In this document: in pieces, positions 33,487 to 41,596 of the stretch
How positions within the stretch are numbered: position 1 is the stretch's first letter
Layout of the letters: the number at the start of each line of letters is the position of its first letter
DNA from: a virus
Virus record (IMG/VR): IMGVR_UViG_3300033997_000276
Coordinates: 1-54,659 of that record
DNA: 54,659 bases
Reading direction: 5' to 3' (one strand)
The notes under the pieces: model-generated
Told to the model about the DNA's origin: nothing
Database searches by the model: none
What the model saw: the letters and a program-made list of their open reading frames with translations, nothing else
Program-made: the position numbers and the translations under genes

Positions 33487-34223
33487 GCTGCCTCCGCATT
33501 ACCAGCGCAATACTTAGCAAACGCATCAGCATAAAAATCAGCATCTTGTTCGATGCCAATGTAATTACGCCCAGTGTTCATGCTGGCTATTCCGCTTGAG
33601 CAACTACCAAAGCAAAAATCAAGAACGGTCTCTCCATGATTGCTATATGTGTTGATAATCCATTCGCACAGCGCTACTGGTTTACGAGTAGGGTTAATTC
33701 TTTCGCCCTTCCTTTTTTGCTTATCTGATGAGAAAAACTGAACAGAACGTGGGTAACGGCTAGTGCTGTCGTAAACAGACCCTTTTGAGCCTTCTCCATA
33801 GCACTCACTGCCTGTTTTCTTTCTTGATGCTGTTTTTCTTGGATGACCATGCGTCATTTGTGGGTTGTAAGTGCCAACTCCATTACAAAAAATAAGCACA
33901 TGCTCATGAGCTCTCATTAGTTGCTTTTTGGCATTGTAAAAACCTGTCGCATTACCTTTTTCCCAAACTATTTCTTCTTTAAACCAAGGTAAGTTTGAGC
34001 ATGTTAAAACCGAGGTGAATGGCTGTGCTGCATGCATTGCAATAACACCATTAGGCTTAATAATTCGTTTAAGCTGCTCCCACATTGGAATTAGAGGAAT
34101 AACTTCATCCCATGCGCAGCGAGTCGTTCCGTAAGGAACATCTGCATAAATCAAATCAATGCTGTTATCAGGTATGCCTTTCATCAGCTCGAGGCAATCT
34201 CCATGTAGTAATTTAAAGTCCAT
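33483..34223 (-). CDS. DNA N4/N6 methyltransferase (D-x-PY type)
   Basis: A 246-residue protein with motif IV DVPYG (usual form DPPY) near residue 31, and motif I FCFGSCSSG with GIEQD near the C-terminus, so catalytic and AdoMet motifs are in beta-class order. The target recognition part lies in between. Likely protects or marks phage DNA at short sites. RBS GAGGGG lies 8 nt before ATG 34223. Confidence 0.85.
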   Translation of the reverse strand: MDFKLLHGDCLELMKGIPDNSIDLIYADVPYGTTRCAWDEVIPLIPMWEQLKRIIKPNGVIAMHAAQPFTSVLTCSNLPWFKEEIVWEKGNATGFYNAKKQLMRAHEHVLIFCNGVGTYNPQMTHGHPRKTASRKKTGSECYGEGSKGSVYDSTSRYPRSVQFFSSDKQKRKGERINPTRKPVALCEWIINTYSNHGETVLDFCFGSCSSGIASMNTGRNYIGIEQDADFYADAFAKYCAGNAEAA

Positions 34224-34227
34224 ACTG

Positions 34228-34614
34228 CTAAACCCCTCTAAACCGCTTTGACTGCCTTACCAAAAACTGATTAGCCTGTTTGCGACAAGCTGGCCCACCC
34301 AGCGCAAATAAACGCTCATACTCGATTGATACGGAATGTTTAAACTCCGCGGGGATAACCGACATATGCTTTACAATCTTCTCCATATCCGACTCACCAC
34401 CGCGGCAATGCCACATTTGCGGTAGTTCGCGTTCACGCAATAACCCTTGGGCCCGTAACTCAGCGGCTGTCACCGCTTTTGGTACAAACAACTGCGCATC
34501 GTTAACCGCCTCTTGCACGACTTGCTTTGATGCACAGTCCACAACTCCAGGCGCCACAATCGCGCTATAAAAATCTGGCGCATCTGCTGGGAGGTGTTTA
34601 ATTGCTTTAGCCAT
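34228..34614 (-). CDS. Hypothetical protein of the replication operon
   Basis: A 128-residue protein overlapping the P-like gene end by 8 bp. Pattern AVTAAELRAQGLLRERELPQ, then SVIPAEFKHSVSIEYERLF. No family recognised. Confidence 0.55.
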   Translation of the reverse strand: MAKAIKHLPADAPDFYSAIVAPGVVDCASKQVVQEAVNDAQLFVPKAVTAAELRAQGLLRERELPQMWHCRGGESDMEKIVKHMSVIPAEFKHSVSIEYERLFALGGPACRKQANQFLVRQSKRFRGV

Positions 34615-35422
34615 GGCGAGCCACCCTTAAGCGGCTGTTGGCTTTGCGGCGCTTAAATGCCGTAATGCGCTGAATGATTGCGCTACCAGTTCTAGTGCTG
34701 CTTTGCGCCTTACGTCGCCTAAACGCTTTGCGGCGTTTTGTTGCCATCTGCAACTTGAGCATGCGAATTTCAATCGACGTTCTAGCTACACGCTTGCCGA
34801 TCTGGGCTTCAAAATCCTGATTGAATTGGCGAGGCTGACCTTTGCGCTCAAGTAACTTGGTGTCACGGCTTGGGATAAACTCCCCGCGCGCTTGCTTTGC
34901 GCTAAATGCTTTCATGTGTGAAGTGAATAGCACCAAAGCTTTGTCTTGTGGTAGTTGATTGCGGCATTGGTACGCGCACTTAAGCCTTGCTGCGTGCTCA
35001 ACGTCAGTCATTGCAGATTTGTGTTCAATCATTCTCGTGAACGCCTCAAGCACTTCAATTTCACCCAACTGTGAAACAGGGCCGCACAACATTAAAAACT
35101 CTGTAGGATTAACGCTCCATGGAGCTGTCGCAGCTTTAAGCTTATAGACATCAATCCCCATTCTTACTTGCTGCTCACTTAAGCCAGCCTTGCAAATCAC
35201 CTCAACAAACTCCGAAATTACAGACTCAAGCTCATTGCCGAATTTCTTTGAGAAATCACGACTGTATAAACTCATCGCGGGGATCAGCTCCAGCATGACC
35301 ACCTTGGCAATCGTTTTGTTCATCAAGGCTTGCGGCCATTTCCCTGAGCTGACGGAATACTCTGGCTGTTGGGTTCTCATAGCGTTGATTGTGTCCGGCA
35401 GAATCGATTGCAGTGGTTTCAT
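34607..35422 (-). CDS. P: Replication protein P-like (helicase loader)
   Basis: Up to 271 residues. Region NKTIAKVVMLELIPAMSLYS, then IDVYKLKAATAPWSVNPTEFLMLC, corresponds to the lambda P pattern (motif ...PSPGQFVAWC). The C-terminal ~70 residues are very basic. P-type proteins load the host DnaB helicase onto O at the origin. The start is uncertain: ATG 35422 overlaps the O-like end by 167 bp, and starts near 35296 would shorten it. Confidence 0.7.
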   Translation of the reverse strand: MKPLQSILPDTINAMRTQQPEYSVSSGKWPQALMNKTIAKVVMLELIPAMSLYSRDFSKKFGNELESVISEFVEVICKAGLSEQQVRMGIDVYKLKAATAPWSVNPTEFLMLCGPVSQLGEIEVLEAFTRMIEHKSAMTDVEHAARLKCAYQCRNQLPQDKALVLFTSHMKAFSAKQARGEFIPSRDTKLLERKGQPRQFNQDFEAQIGKRVARTSIEIRMLKLQMATKRRKAFRRRKAQSSTRTGSAIIQRITAFKRRKANSRLRVARHG

Positions 35423-36335
35423 GTGATGATCTCGCTAGCAGTTTGGCGTTAAGTTTGTCCCATTGTTTACGGAGGGTTTTTGGGCATAACACATTGCTCG
35501 CCCAAAATGAGTCGGAGTTGGCAAACTTAAACAGCTTGCAGATGTCGTGGTGAGTGCGCTTGTCTTGCACACGCATCAAGCGCACTTGGTTAGCCCAATC
35601 AGGCCAATTCGGTTGCTTTGCAGTGGGGTTAACAATCAGCACTTTGTTGAAGATGTACTCAGCACAGGTTAAATCGTCTTGAGTGCCCCAAAGCTTGCCA
35701 TTGGGAGTTTGAATAGCAGCATCGGGTTTAACCTGCATGTCGGCCATTGCGTTAGCAATGTGCGACGAAGAGATCTTTTGTATTTCTTTTGTATTAATGT
35801 CTTTCTTTTGTAGGGGTCTATCTAGACAGTTTTTACTGTCAGAACAGACAGCCTCGCTGTCAGAATAGACAGGTTTTACTGTCAGAATAGACAGTGAATT
35901 TTTACTGTCAGAATTGACAGTTTTTGCCTTTGCTGTTTTATCAGTCCAAGAAGAAACCGTTGGGTTAACCCCAATTTTCTTGCCGTCTTTTATCAGCACA
36001 TTGCGCTTTAATAAGCCGCCAATCACCCGCGATACGTTGTCAGTATCGATATCCGTCATTTCTTCTATTTGACTGTACGATACCCAGTCAGTGGCCTTGC
36101 CGTAGCCATAGGTTCTACGGATAACAGCAAATAAAACACGACTCTCACGATCGCTTAATTTCGTGCGGCACAGGGCGTCCACCAGCGTATTGGAGAGTCG
36201 TAAATAACCATCATCCAAATCTGCTTTCACCACCCCACCCCGCGCATGCTGTTTATTGTCAGCAACGGGCCGTAACGGCACCACATTACTGCCACCAGCG
36301 CCATGATTGACGCTATCAATTGATTCCAGTACCAT
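35256..36335 (-). CDS. O: Replication initiator O-like protein
   Basis: About 359 residues. I take ATG 36335 (MVLESIDSVNHG) with GAGG upstream; a longer frame from 36374 crosses a hairpin (36358-36389). The N-terminal winged-helix region GYLRLSNTLVDALCRTKLSDRESRVLFAVIRRTYGYGK is the Phage_rep_O domain. The middle (PVYSDSEAVCSDSKN) is encoded by the iterons. Its C-terminus overlaps the P-like gene. It binds the iterons and recruits P/DnaB. Confidence 0.87.
   Translation of the reverse strand: MVLESIDSVNHGAGGSNVVPLRPVADNKQHARGGVVKADLDDGYLRLSNTLVDALCRTKLSDRESRVLFAVIRRTYGYGKATDWVSYSQIEEMTDIDTDNVSRVIGGLLKRNVLIKDGKKIGVNPTVSSWTDKTAKAKTVNSDSKNSLSILTVKPVYSDSEAVCSDSKNCLDRPLQKKDINTKEIQKISSSHIANAMADMQVKPDAAIQTPNGKLWGTQDDLTCAEYIFNKVLIVNPTAKQPNWPDWANQVRLMRVQDKRTHHDICKLFKFANSDSFWASNVLCPKTLRKQWDKLNAKLLARSSHETTAIDSAGHNQRYENPTARVFRQLREMAASLDEQNDCQGGHAGADPRDEFIQS
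35836..35920. other. Replication origin iterons inside the O-like gene
   Basis: Four copies of a 16-bp partial palindrome of the form CTGTCAGAAnnGACAG at 35836, 35857, 35879 and 35905 (spacing 21, 22, 26 bp). A degenerate fifth (GACAG) is at 35825-35829. The lambda origin also sits in O, with four iterons. The region is AT-rich between copies. Confidence 0.88.
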
Positions 36336-36357
36336 TGTTATTGCCTCACTTGGTATT

Positions 36358-36389
36358 AAGCCCACGGCCTGCACAGCTCTAGTGGGCTT
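36358..36389. terminator. Hairpin upstream of the O-like start
   Basis: An 8-bp stem (36358-36365 / 36382-36389) with a 16-nt loop just before the O-like ATG. The minus-strand T run is poor, so it may be an attenuator rather than a strong terminator. Confidence 0.45.
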
Positions 36390-36391
36390 TC

Positions 36392-36637
36392 TTATTTAAA
36401 GCGCACCGCACTACCCGAAAACTGATACCCCGCATCCAACACTCGCGCCGCAATCGCCTCAGCACTCGTTGTTGGTGAACTGCGGATCACGTTAGCCAAC
36501 AAAGCGATATCTTGATTGCGCTCAATGCGAGCGAACTCGGCATCTTCTTCAGGTGTGTAGGGAATATTTGCGCAGGAGTTATCAGTTAACTGATTTTCAT
36601 TAAATTGCGGGATAAGGACTAAGTTTCTATCTGACAT
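36392..36637 (-). CDS. Small hypothetical protein
   Basis: An 81-residue protein from ATG 36637, coupled by TGATG to the upstream gene. Contains YTPEEDAEFARIERNQDIALLANVI. It includes the second copy of the 14-bp palindrome as codons for QLTD. No family recognised. Confidence 0.55.
   Translation of the reverse strand: MSDRNLVLIPQFNENQLTDNSCANIPYTPEEDAEFARIERNQDIALLANVIRSSPTTSAEAIAARVLDAGYQFSGSAVRFK
36581..36594. repeat. 14-bp palindrome ATCAGTTAACTGAT, copy 2
   Basis: Identical to 20202-20215 and 46102-46115, here within a small coding gene. Confidence 0.7.
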
Positions 36638-36831
36638 CACACTCTCCCATTCGCCTTTAACCGCTCGTAATCGTGGCGGCAGTCGGCATCACAAAAATGT
36701 TGATTATTTGAAACAGTTGCCTTGCAGTAATGGCACTTGCCAATAAAAGGCAGTGTTGGTTGACGAACAGTTAAAGCGGCCTTGATATGCGCTTCATGCT
36801 CTAATGCCGCATCATAAATAACATCACTCAT
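36637..36831 (-). CDS. Small zinc-finger protein
   Basis: A 64-residue protein with CHYCKATV and FCDADCRHDYE, a four-ligand zinc finger common in phage early operons. Function unknown; perhaps DNA-binding. Confidence 0.65.
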   Translation of the reverse strand: MSDVIYDAALEHEAHIKAALTVRQPTLPFIGKCHYCKATVSNNQHFCDADCRHDYERLKANGRV

Positions 36832-37393
36832 GCTGCGCGCTCTTTGTTATTGACACAGAGTCATTAATTGAAAAAATCTGACTAGGTTGTAACTCAACGC
36901 TGAAAGGGTTTGCTTTTGGCAGATCCCGCACTTGGCTACTCACTACCGCTTTAAGCGACAGCACTTCACGCACGGTTTTGGTGAGCTCACGGCTAATGCA
37001 TTCAAACTCATCAGGGGTGATCACCCCATCAGCGCGGGAGTCGCGGATCTCGGCCAGCGCAATGCCCATTTGCTCGCTAATCAGCAGCAGCTGATCGCTT
37101 AGCTCTTCATCGCAATTCACCGACTCAGGCAGTTTGACAAACACCCCACCGCGGCTATGGCACCACGCCGATAAAATGCGGTCATCATCGGCCAGCTCAG
37201 TCAAATGAATCGCATCACGTAAATACAAGTGATTGCTGTCGTTCTCAGGGTTCAATTTGTTGTACATCACCCCGGGCTGTTGGAATAAATCCCGCGCCAG
37301 CTTATCCACGCCGTAATCGTGCCCAAGCGCATGGGCGGCATAGAGTGGATCGGAGCATGAAAGCGATTCGCGCTTTAATGTGTGTTTAGTCAT
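36824..37393 (-). CDS. CII-like phage regulatory protein
   Basis: A 189-residue protein from ATG 37393 with AAGGA ~11 nt upstream (a longer frame starts at 37420). Motifs YAAHALGHDYGVDKLARDLF, PGVMYNKLNPENDSNHLYLRDAIHL match the Phage_CII/CP76 family (PF06892). The C-terminal part is helical. As the gene after Cro, it is probably the activator or regulator for lysogenic decisions. Confidence 0.78.
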   Translation of the reverse strand: MTKHTLKRESLSCSDPLYAAHALGHDYGVDKLARDLFQQPGVMYNKLNPENDSNHLYLRDAIHLTELADDDRILSAWCHSRGGVFVKLPESVNCDEELSDQLLLISEQMGIALAEIRDSRADGVITPDEFECISRELTKTVREVLSLKAVVSSQVRDLPKANPFSVELQPSQIFSINDSVSITKSAQHE

Positions 37394-37426
37394 ATGGTTA
37401 GATATCCTTGTCATTAACAAGAGCAG

Positions 37427-37636
37427 TTAAGCAACCCGAGGTGAAGACGTAGACTCAATGGCTTTATCAGCATGAACCTTCAACTCACCGCCCGTTAAGC
37501 GCTCAAGCTGAAACGCACGAAGCTCAGGAACCTCTTCGCCCCACTGAGAAATTGATGAGTGAGTGATCCCTAGTTGCTTCGCCAAATTTGATTTGGTTTT
37601 GAAGTAAGCTACCGCGTCAGATGTTTTCATTTTCAC
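37427..37636 (-). CDS. Cro/DicC-like repressor
   Basis: A 69-residue HTH protein: DAVAYFKTKSNLAKQLGITH, then SISQWGEEVPELRAFQLERLTGGEL. This matches the DicC/Cro-like family. It is the first gene of the minus-strand early operon, divergent from the S24 repressor, with an operator between them. Confidence 0.85.
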   Translation of the reverse strand: MKMKTSDAVAYFKTKSNLAKQLGITHSSISQWGEEVPELRAFQLERLTGGELKVHADKAIESTSSPRVA

Positions 37637-37643
37637 CCCTAAA

Positions 37644-37657
37644 GTTAGTTTTCTAAC
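37644..37657. promoter_or_regulatory. Operator GTTAG-N4-CTAAC between Cro- and CI-like genes
   Basis: A perfect 5-bp inverted repeat with a 4-bp centre, the same motif as at 39919 and 39954. A site for the CI/Cro-like proteins, placed between their divergent starts. Confidence 0.75.
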
Positions 37658-37678
37658 ATTATCAACAAAAGGATTCTA

Positions 37679-38461
37679 ATGTCAAACGAATGTAAGATAA
37701 CTAACAACAAAGATTTTGCAGATGAGACTGTTGTTATGAGTTATCAAACAGAACAAATTGGCGTGAGGATTCGACGCCGAAGAAAAGAGCTAAAACTCAC
37801 GCAAAAAAATATTGCTGATTCCCTGCAAATCACACCAAGTTCAATAACACAATGGGAACTAGGCATATCTGCGCCATCAGGTAAAAATCTGATTAATTTA
37901 GGTAAGATTCTTGACTGTGATCCTGAGTGGATTCTTAGTGGTGAAACAGAAAAAATTGAGGTCCGTGAATCAAATGCCGAGTGGCATGCTGGCTTTGAGC
38001 TATGGGATGGCGATACACCGCTAAGGGATGATGAAGTGGCACTACCGTTTTACCGTGAAGTGGAATTAGCCGCAGGCAGCGGATCAACATTTGTGCAAGA
38101 GAACGGCGGCTGCAAACTACGCTTTGCGAAATCCACCCTTAAAAAAAGCCGCGTAGAACCAAGCAATGCGGCCTGTGTAACCGTAAGCGGCAATAGCATG
38201 CTGCCAGTGCTGCGCCACGGAACTACCGTTGGTATCGATACCAGTAAAAAATCAATTATCGACGGTGAAATGTATGCCATAGATCACGATGGCATGTTAC
38301 GAGTAAAAATGCTCTATCGTACCCCAGGCGGCGGTATTCGTATCAAGAGCTATAACAACGATGAATTCCCCGATGAATTTATTGCGCCAGAAAAAGCCTC
38401 CGAGATCAAAATTATCGGCTGGGTGTTCTGGTGGTCAGTGCTAAACGTTTGGAATAATTAA
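37679..38461 (+). CDS. CI-like repressor (HTH + S24 autoprotease)
   Basis: A 260-residue protein; ATG 37679 has AAAGGA ~6 nt upstream. HTH at ~27-80 (RIRRRRKELKLTQKNIADSL, then SSITQWELGIS). The LexA/CI-type peptidase has a scissile Ala132-Gly133 (ELAAGSG), catalytic Ser173 (GNSMLPVL) and Lys210 (RVKMLYR), separated by 37 residues as in LexA. So SOS-induced self-cleavage is expected. Confidence 0.93.
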   Translation: MSNECKITNNKDFADETVVMSYQTEQIGVRIRRRRKELKLTQKNIADSLQITPSSITQWELGISAPSGKNLINLGKILDCDPEWILSGETEKIEVRESNAEWHAGFELWDGDTPLRDDEVALPFYREVELAAGSGSTFVQENGGCKLRFAKSTLKKSRVEPSNAACVTVSGNSMLPVLRHGTTVGIDTSKKSIIDGEMYAIDHDGMLRVKMLYRTPGGGIRIKSYNNDEFPDEFIAPEKASEIKIIGWVFWWSVLNVWNN

Positions 38462-38487
38462 TTTTTAAATAATGAAAGGGATTTTAA

Positions 38488-38919
38488 ATGTTTATAATTA
38501 GATTGTTATCTTTGATTTTACTAGCTGGCCTTAGTTTTGGTATGGGTCAAATACCTTCAAGCCAGCTAAATGAGTTTGGTCAATTGCTATCCGCATCTTT
38601 CATTTTGTTTGCGCCGTTACTTTACTTCTACCCAATGTATGAAGCCTACTTTCACAAACAACCTAACTTTTATTCAATATTTGCGTTAAACCTGTTTTTA
38701 GGCTGGACACTTGTAGGTTGGGTTGTGGCATTAGTCTGGGCGATAAAAAGTCACGAACCGATAAAAACGATTAACGTGGCAGCACAGGAACCTGCACCAA
38801 CACCAACATCAGTACAGCCCGTCACCGAAGCGCCAAAACAAATTAAACAATGCCCTTATTGTGCAGAAGATATATTGATGGCCGCCAAAAAATGCAAACA
38901 CTGTGGCAGCGACGTTTGA
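38488..38919 (+). CDS. Superinfection-immunity membrane protein with zinc ribbon
   Basis: A 143-residue protein. Two membrane spans at the N-terminus are followed by NLFLGWTLVGWVVALVWAI, the Imm_superinfect (T4 Imm-like) signature. The C-terminus is a zinc ribbon (CPYCAEDILMAAKKCKHCG). T4 Imm blocks DNA entry of other phages. Expressed from the lysogeny operon after CI, it is probably a prophage-expressed exclusion factor. Confidence 0.82.
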   Translation: MFIIRLLSLILLAGLSFGMGQIPSSQLNEFGQLLSASFILFAPLLYFYPMYEAYFHKQPNFYSIFALNLFLGWTLVGWVVALVWAIKSHEPIKTINVAAQEPAPTPTSVQPVTEAPKQIKQCPYCAEDILMAAKKCKHCGSDV

Positions 38920-38937
38920 AACAAAAGGAATTATTAT

Positions 38938-39831
38938 ATGGATAAGCAAACCGCAGAGTTTTTAGCTAAATACCCCTACATACCGACAAAATTTATTGCA
39001 TTAGATGCCGAGACCACTGGGCTTGAGGCTGAAACGGACAAGATAATCGAGATTGCCGCAATCAAATTTGATCTCCTATCCAACGATCACCCTGTATTTG
39101 AGTCATTGATAAATCCTGCGGTAAAAGTGCCACGCAAAATAACCAATATCACAGGCATCACCAACAAGATGCTGGTAGACCAGCCGCCCTTTGCAGAGCT
39201 CGCGCAAGACTTAAAAGCCTTTATCGGTGATCTACCTATCGTGGCCTATAACGCCAAGTTTGATAAAGGCTTTTTAGATGCTGAGTTCGCTAATGTTGGC
39301 ATCGTGCTCAATAACCACTACCACTGTGCATTAAATCTGGCAAAAGCAGCATTCAGCTTACCTAACTACAAATTAGCTACGGTATCACAGCACTGTAATA
39401 TTCCGCTTGATGAAGCACACCGAGCCAAATCCGATGCAATTGCAGCTGGCCGAGTGTTTATGTGTGCAGCAGTCACCCTTGGTCACATTAACGAAATAAA
39501 ACCTAAATCGGCATTCGGTAAACCCAAAGGCGCGGATCACAAAGCTTACCCACCTAATGAAGATGGCGAACTATACGGCCAAACCATCGTCTTTACTGGC
39601 GAACTATCCATCAGCAGAGCAGAAGCCTTTGAAGCCGCCGCAGAACTCGGGCTAGAAATTAAAACAGGCGTATCTAAAAAGACCGATTACTTAGTCGTTG
39701 GTGAGCAGGATGAAAACTTAGTTGGACCAAGTGGCATATCTAGTAAGCAACTAAAGGCGCAAGATCTAATTGATGAAGGCTTTGATATACAGATTTTAGA
39801 TGAAGATGAATTTATGGATTTAATCTCATAA
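38938..39831 (+). CDS. DEDDh 3'-5' exonuclease with C-terminal BRCT domain
   Basis: A 297-residue protein. The DnaQ-like domain (~18-175) has IALDAETTGLEAETDKIIEIAA, YNAKFDKGFLDAEF and HRAKSDAIAAGR (exo I, II and III). The BRCT-like part (~215-297) has YGQTIVFTGELSISRAEAFE and KKTDYLVVGEQ. It is third in the CI operon and so expressed in lysogens. Possible roles are DNA repair or anti-phage defence; context favours the latter. Confidence 0.87.
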   Translation: MDKQTAEFLAKYPYIPTKFIALDAETTGLEAETDKIIEIAAIKFDLLSNDHPVFESLINPAVKVPRKITNITGITNKMLVDQPPFAELAQDLKAFIGDLPIVAYNAKFDKGFLDAEFANVGIVLNNHYHCALNLAKAAFSLPNYKLATVSQHCNIPLDEAHRAKSDAIAAGRVFMCAAVTLGHINEIKPKSAFGKPKGADHKAYPPNEDGELYGQTIVFTGELSISRAEAFEAAAELGLEIKTGVSKKTDYLVVGEQDENLVGPSGISSKQLKAQDLIDEGFDIQILDEDEFMDLIS

Positions 39832-39853
39832 CCTCAAGCAAATCTCAATCACC

Positions 39854-39880
39854 AAGCCACCTACTTAGGTGGCTTTTTTG
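39854..39880 (+). terminator. Strong terminator of the lysogeny operon
   Basis: A 9-bp perfect stem (39854-39862 / 39867-39875) with a 4-nt loop and a T run on the plus strand, 23 bp after the exonuclease stop. Confidence 0.85.
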
Positions 39881-39918
39881 TATCTGCAATTCACCAAGCT
39901 GAGCAAAAAATAAATAAT

Positions 39919-39969
39919 GTTAGATAACTAACTTTTTATGTTGACTTTAAAAAGTTAGCAAACTAACAT
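39919..39969 (+). promoter_or_regulatory. Early rightward promoter with two CI/Cro operators
   Basis: Operators GTTAG-N4-CTAAC at 39919-39932 and 39954-39967 match the site at 37644. TTGACT at 39941-39946 and TAACAT at 39964-39969 are spaced 17 bp, giving a promoter in which one operator covers the spacer/-10 and the other lies before the -35. It should drive 40.4-50.9 kb and be silent in lysogens. Confidence 0.75.
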
Positions 39970-39978
39970 TTGAGCATC

Positions 39979-40008
39979 GATTAGAACGGAAATGAAAAGA
40001 TTCTAATC
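39979..40008 (+). promoter_or_regulatory. Leader hairpin upstream of boxA
   Basis: A perfect 8-bp stem (39979-39986 / 40001-40008) with a 14-nt loop ~10 bp after the putative start of transcription, just before boxA. Perhaps a boxB-like or attenuator structure. Confidence 0.55.
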
Positions 40009-40009
40009 A

Positions 40010-40021
40010 CGCTCTTTAACA
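40010..40021 (+). promoter_or_regulatory. boxA-like antitermination site
   Basis: CGCTCTTTAACA matches the boxA of bacterial rRNA operons (TGCTCTTTAACA) in 11 of 12 bases, bound by NusB-NusE. It lies just after the early promoter and hairpin, so it is a likely nut/rrn-type antitermination element for the long operon. Confidence 0.72.
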
Positions 40022-40439
40022 GACTGGCCCATGAACAACTAACCTTGGTCCCCTCGTATGTGAGGCTCCCAAGCTAGGTTACTCCGAGGATCACGCGGCG
40101 GAGGATAGTAATCCGCGTAAATAGACTTGTGCGCCTCTTGCGGCGACCGGGTATTAGCTCCCCCAGATAAGGGATAAAACTCTGGAACAACCAGCGGCTA
40201 ATAAGTGACGTGATCACGCCCTGCGAGCATGACCCGTTAAGCGCACAACCCCGCCCGTTCTGGCGGTGAGGTAAGAACACCATGCACCTGTTAAATCAGG
40301 TTGCATTGGGAAGGTGGCTGAATAGTAAGACTCGACTACCGATTGAGCCAACCGTGGCGCTATAGGCTCCACCCTTTCGGTAACTGGAAATGAGCGCCAG
40401 TCAGCCACCTTCACCAATGCGACTTACAAGGAGAACGCC
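40022..40439 (+). ncRNA. Non-coding, probably structured early leader
   Basis: This 418-bp stretch has no convincing gene (frames there are shadows). It has inverted repeats such as a ~19-bp near-complementary pair around 40302-40320 and 40400-40418 (one-base bulge), and shorter hairpins (ACGCGG/CCGCGT). It may be a structured RNA of the early transcript. No known family recognised. Confidence 0.45.
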
Positions 40440-40685
40440 ATGCAAATCTATGGCAGAAGTTCATTAGAAATTGCCGAGGATAACCTGCTAGATCTGGTTA
40501 ATCCTGTCTTCAATATCAACCGTGGTGAAGCGCAAAGGCTATGCATTCACCGCCGAGAGCTAGGCGCTGAGTTTAGAAAAGCAGGCCAAACCATGCTAGA
40601 TGCCTGGGAAGGTACAAAGGATCAGATTGAAAGTGTTAATCAGCTTTTACTAGCAAAGAAATTAGCGATTTTAAAATCACGTTAA
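40440..40685 (+). CDS. Small hypothetical early protein
   Basis: An 81-residue protein with RBS AAGGAG 6 nt upstream. Helical, ends in LLLAKKLAILKSR. No family recognised. First clear gene after the promoter. Confidence 0.65.
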   Translation: MQIYGRSSLEIAEDNLLDLVNPVFNINRGEAQRLCIHRRELGAEFRKAGQTMLDAWEGTKDQIESVNQLLLAKKLAILKSR

Positions 40686-41020
40686 TCACGCCAATGGCAC
40701 GGCAAAAGTAGCCAATCAATCAGAGGACAAGCCCATGTGACTAACTAGCCGTTAGAAGCGGCCACTTACAAGCGCAGGTTATGACAGCGCCCCGAGTCGA
40801 GCATAGTTCTCGAGCCAGCTTTGGATCTGGTTAGGGTTAATAAGCAAGGGCCCACTGGTAAAGCAGCACGAACGCCTGAAAGTCACGCACCAGTTATTAG
40901 CGGCAAGATTGCGGCAGAGGACGGGTTCAGGCCGCCGGATGACGTAACCGGCAACGTTTACACCGCAACTATCCGGAATTACCGGATAGTTGCCACCGTA
41001 AAACCGCAGGGAGCAATACT
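40686..41020 (+). ncRNA. Non-coding stretch with strong hairpin
   Basis: This 335-bp stretch has no likely gene; a 67-codon frame at 40821 is weak. A perfect 12-bp hairpin near 40966-40994 (arms GCAACTATCCGG / CCGGATAGTTGC) is a terminator or structured RNA, though no T run follows. Confidence 0.4.
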
Positions 41021-41098
41021 ATGAAAGCCCAACAACCTGATTTTATCGACCTAGTGCTAATGCTATTAGCCAAGTTAATCCCCTTCGATTTGCTCTAA
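41021..41098 (+). CDS. Very small hydrophobic ORF
   Basis: 25 codons (MKAQQPDF...) with GGGAG at a good distance. Contains a short hydrophobic helix (LVLMLLAKLIPFDLL). Translation is unproven. Confidence 0.4.
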   Translation: MKAQQPDFIDLVLMLLAKLIPFDLL

Positions 41099-41173
41099 GC
41101 CGTACCAGCGCCAACAGCGCAGCACAAAACCAACCCATTCAAACAACCTAAACTAAACCATGCGAGGTGACCT

Positions 41174-41596
41174 ATGCCCCACCCAATCGCAGCGCATCAC
41201 AGCGCCCCACTGCTACCCGTAGAATCGCAACTGCTGTTACACCTCAGCATTGCTTGTCGCCTCGCCCAATTGCCAGACCTAATGCATTGCCCAACGGTGA
41301 TCCAGCGTAAAAACGAACTCGAGGCCTACTTGCAAAGCCATGTTTGCAGCTATGCCTTCCGCGAGCGATTCCACGTCACCAAATTGGATGACGGCCCGTT
41401 AAAAACCACCGCATTAAACGAAGTGGCCAACATCCAAGTCAGCCGCAGCGGTCGCGTAAAACTCACCCGCATCGCCGAGCCACCAGCAATCAATATCACG
41501 GTAAGCGATAGAACCATCAGCTGGCTCAACCGCAGCGCTCATCACACAAGCCATCACGCAAACCAGCCAATAATTAAGGCAGATAGCCATGTTTGA
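41174..41596 (+). CDS. Hypothetical early protein
   Basis: A 140-residue protein with GAGGTGACC upstream. His-rich, ending in HHTSHHANQ. Overlaps the next gene by 8 bp. No family recognised. Confidence 0.55.
   Translation: MPHPIAAHHSAPLLPVESQLLLHLSIACRLAQLPDLMHCPTVIQRKNELEAYLQSHVCSYAFRERFHVTKLDDGPLKTTALNEVANIQVSRSGRVKLTRIAEPPAINITVSDRTISWLNRSAHHTSHHANQPIIKADSHV

Noticed and set aside
40074-40283. 69-codon minus-strand frame in the early leader
   Set aside because: Opposes the early promoter direction, no RBS, basic low-quality composition; likely a structured RNA shadow.
40821-41024. 67-codon plus-strand frame before the hairpin
   Set aside because: No convincing RBS and composition unlike proteins nearby; ends at the next ATG by chance.
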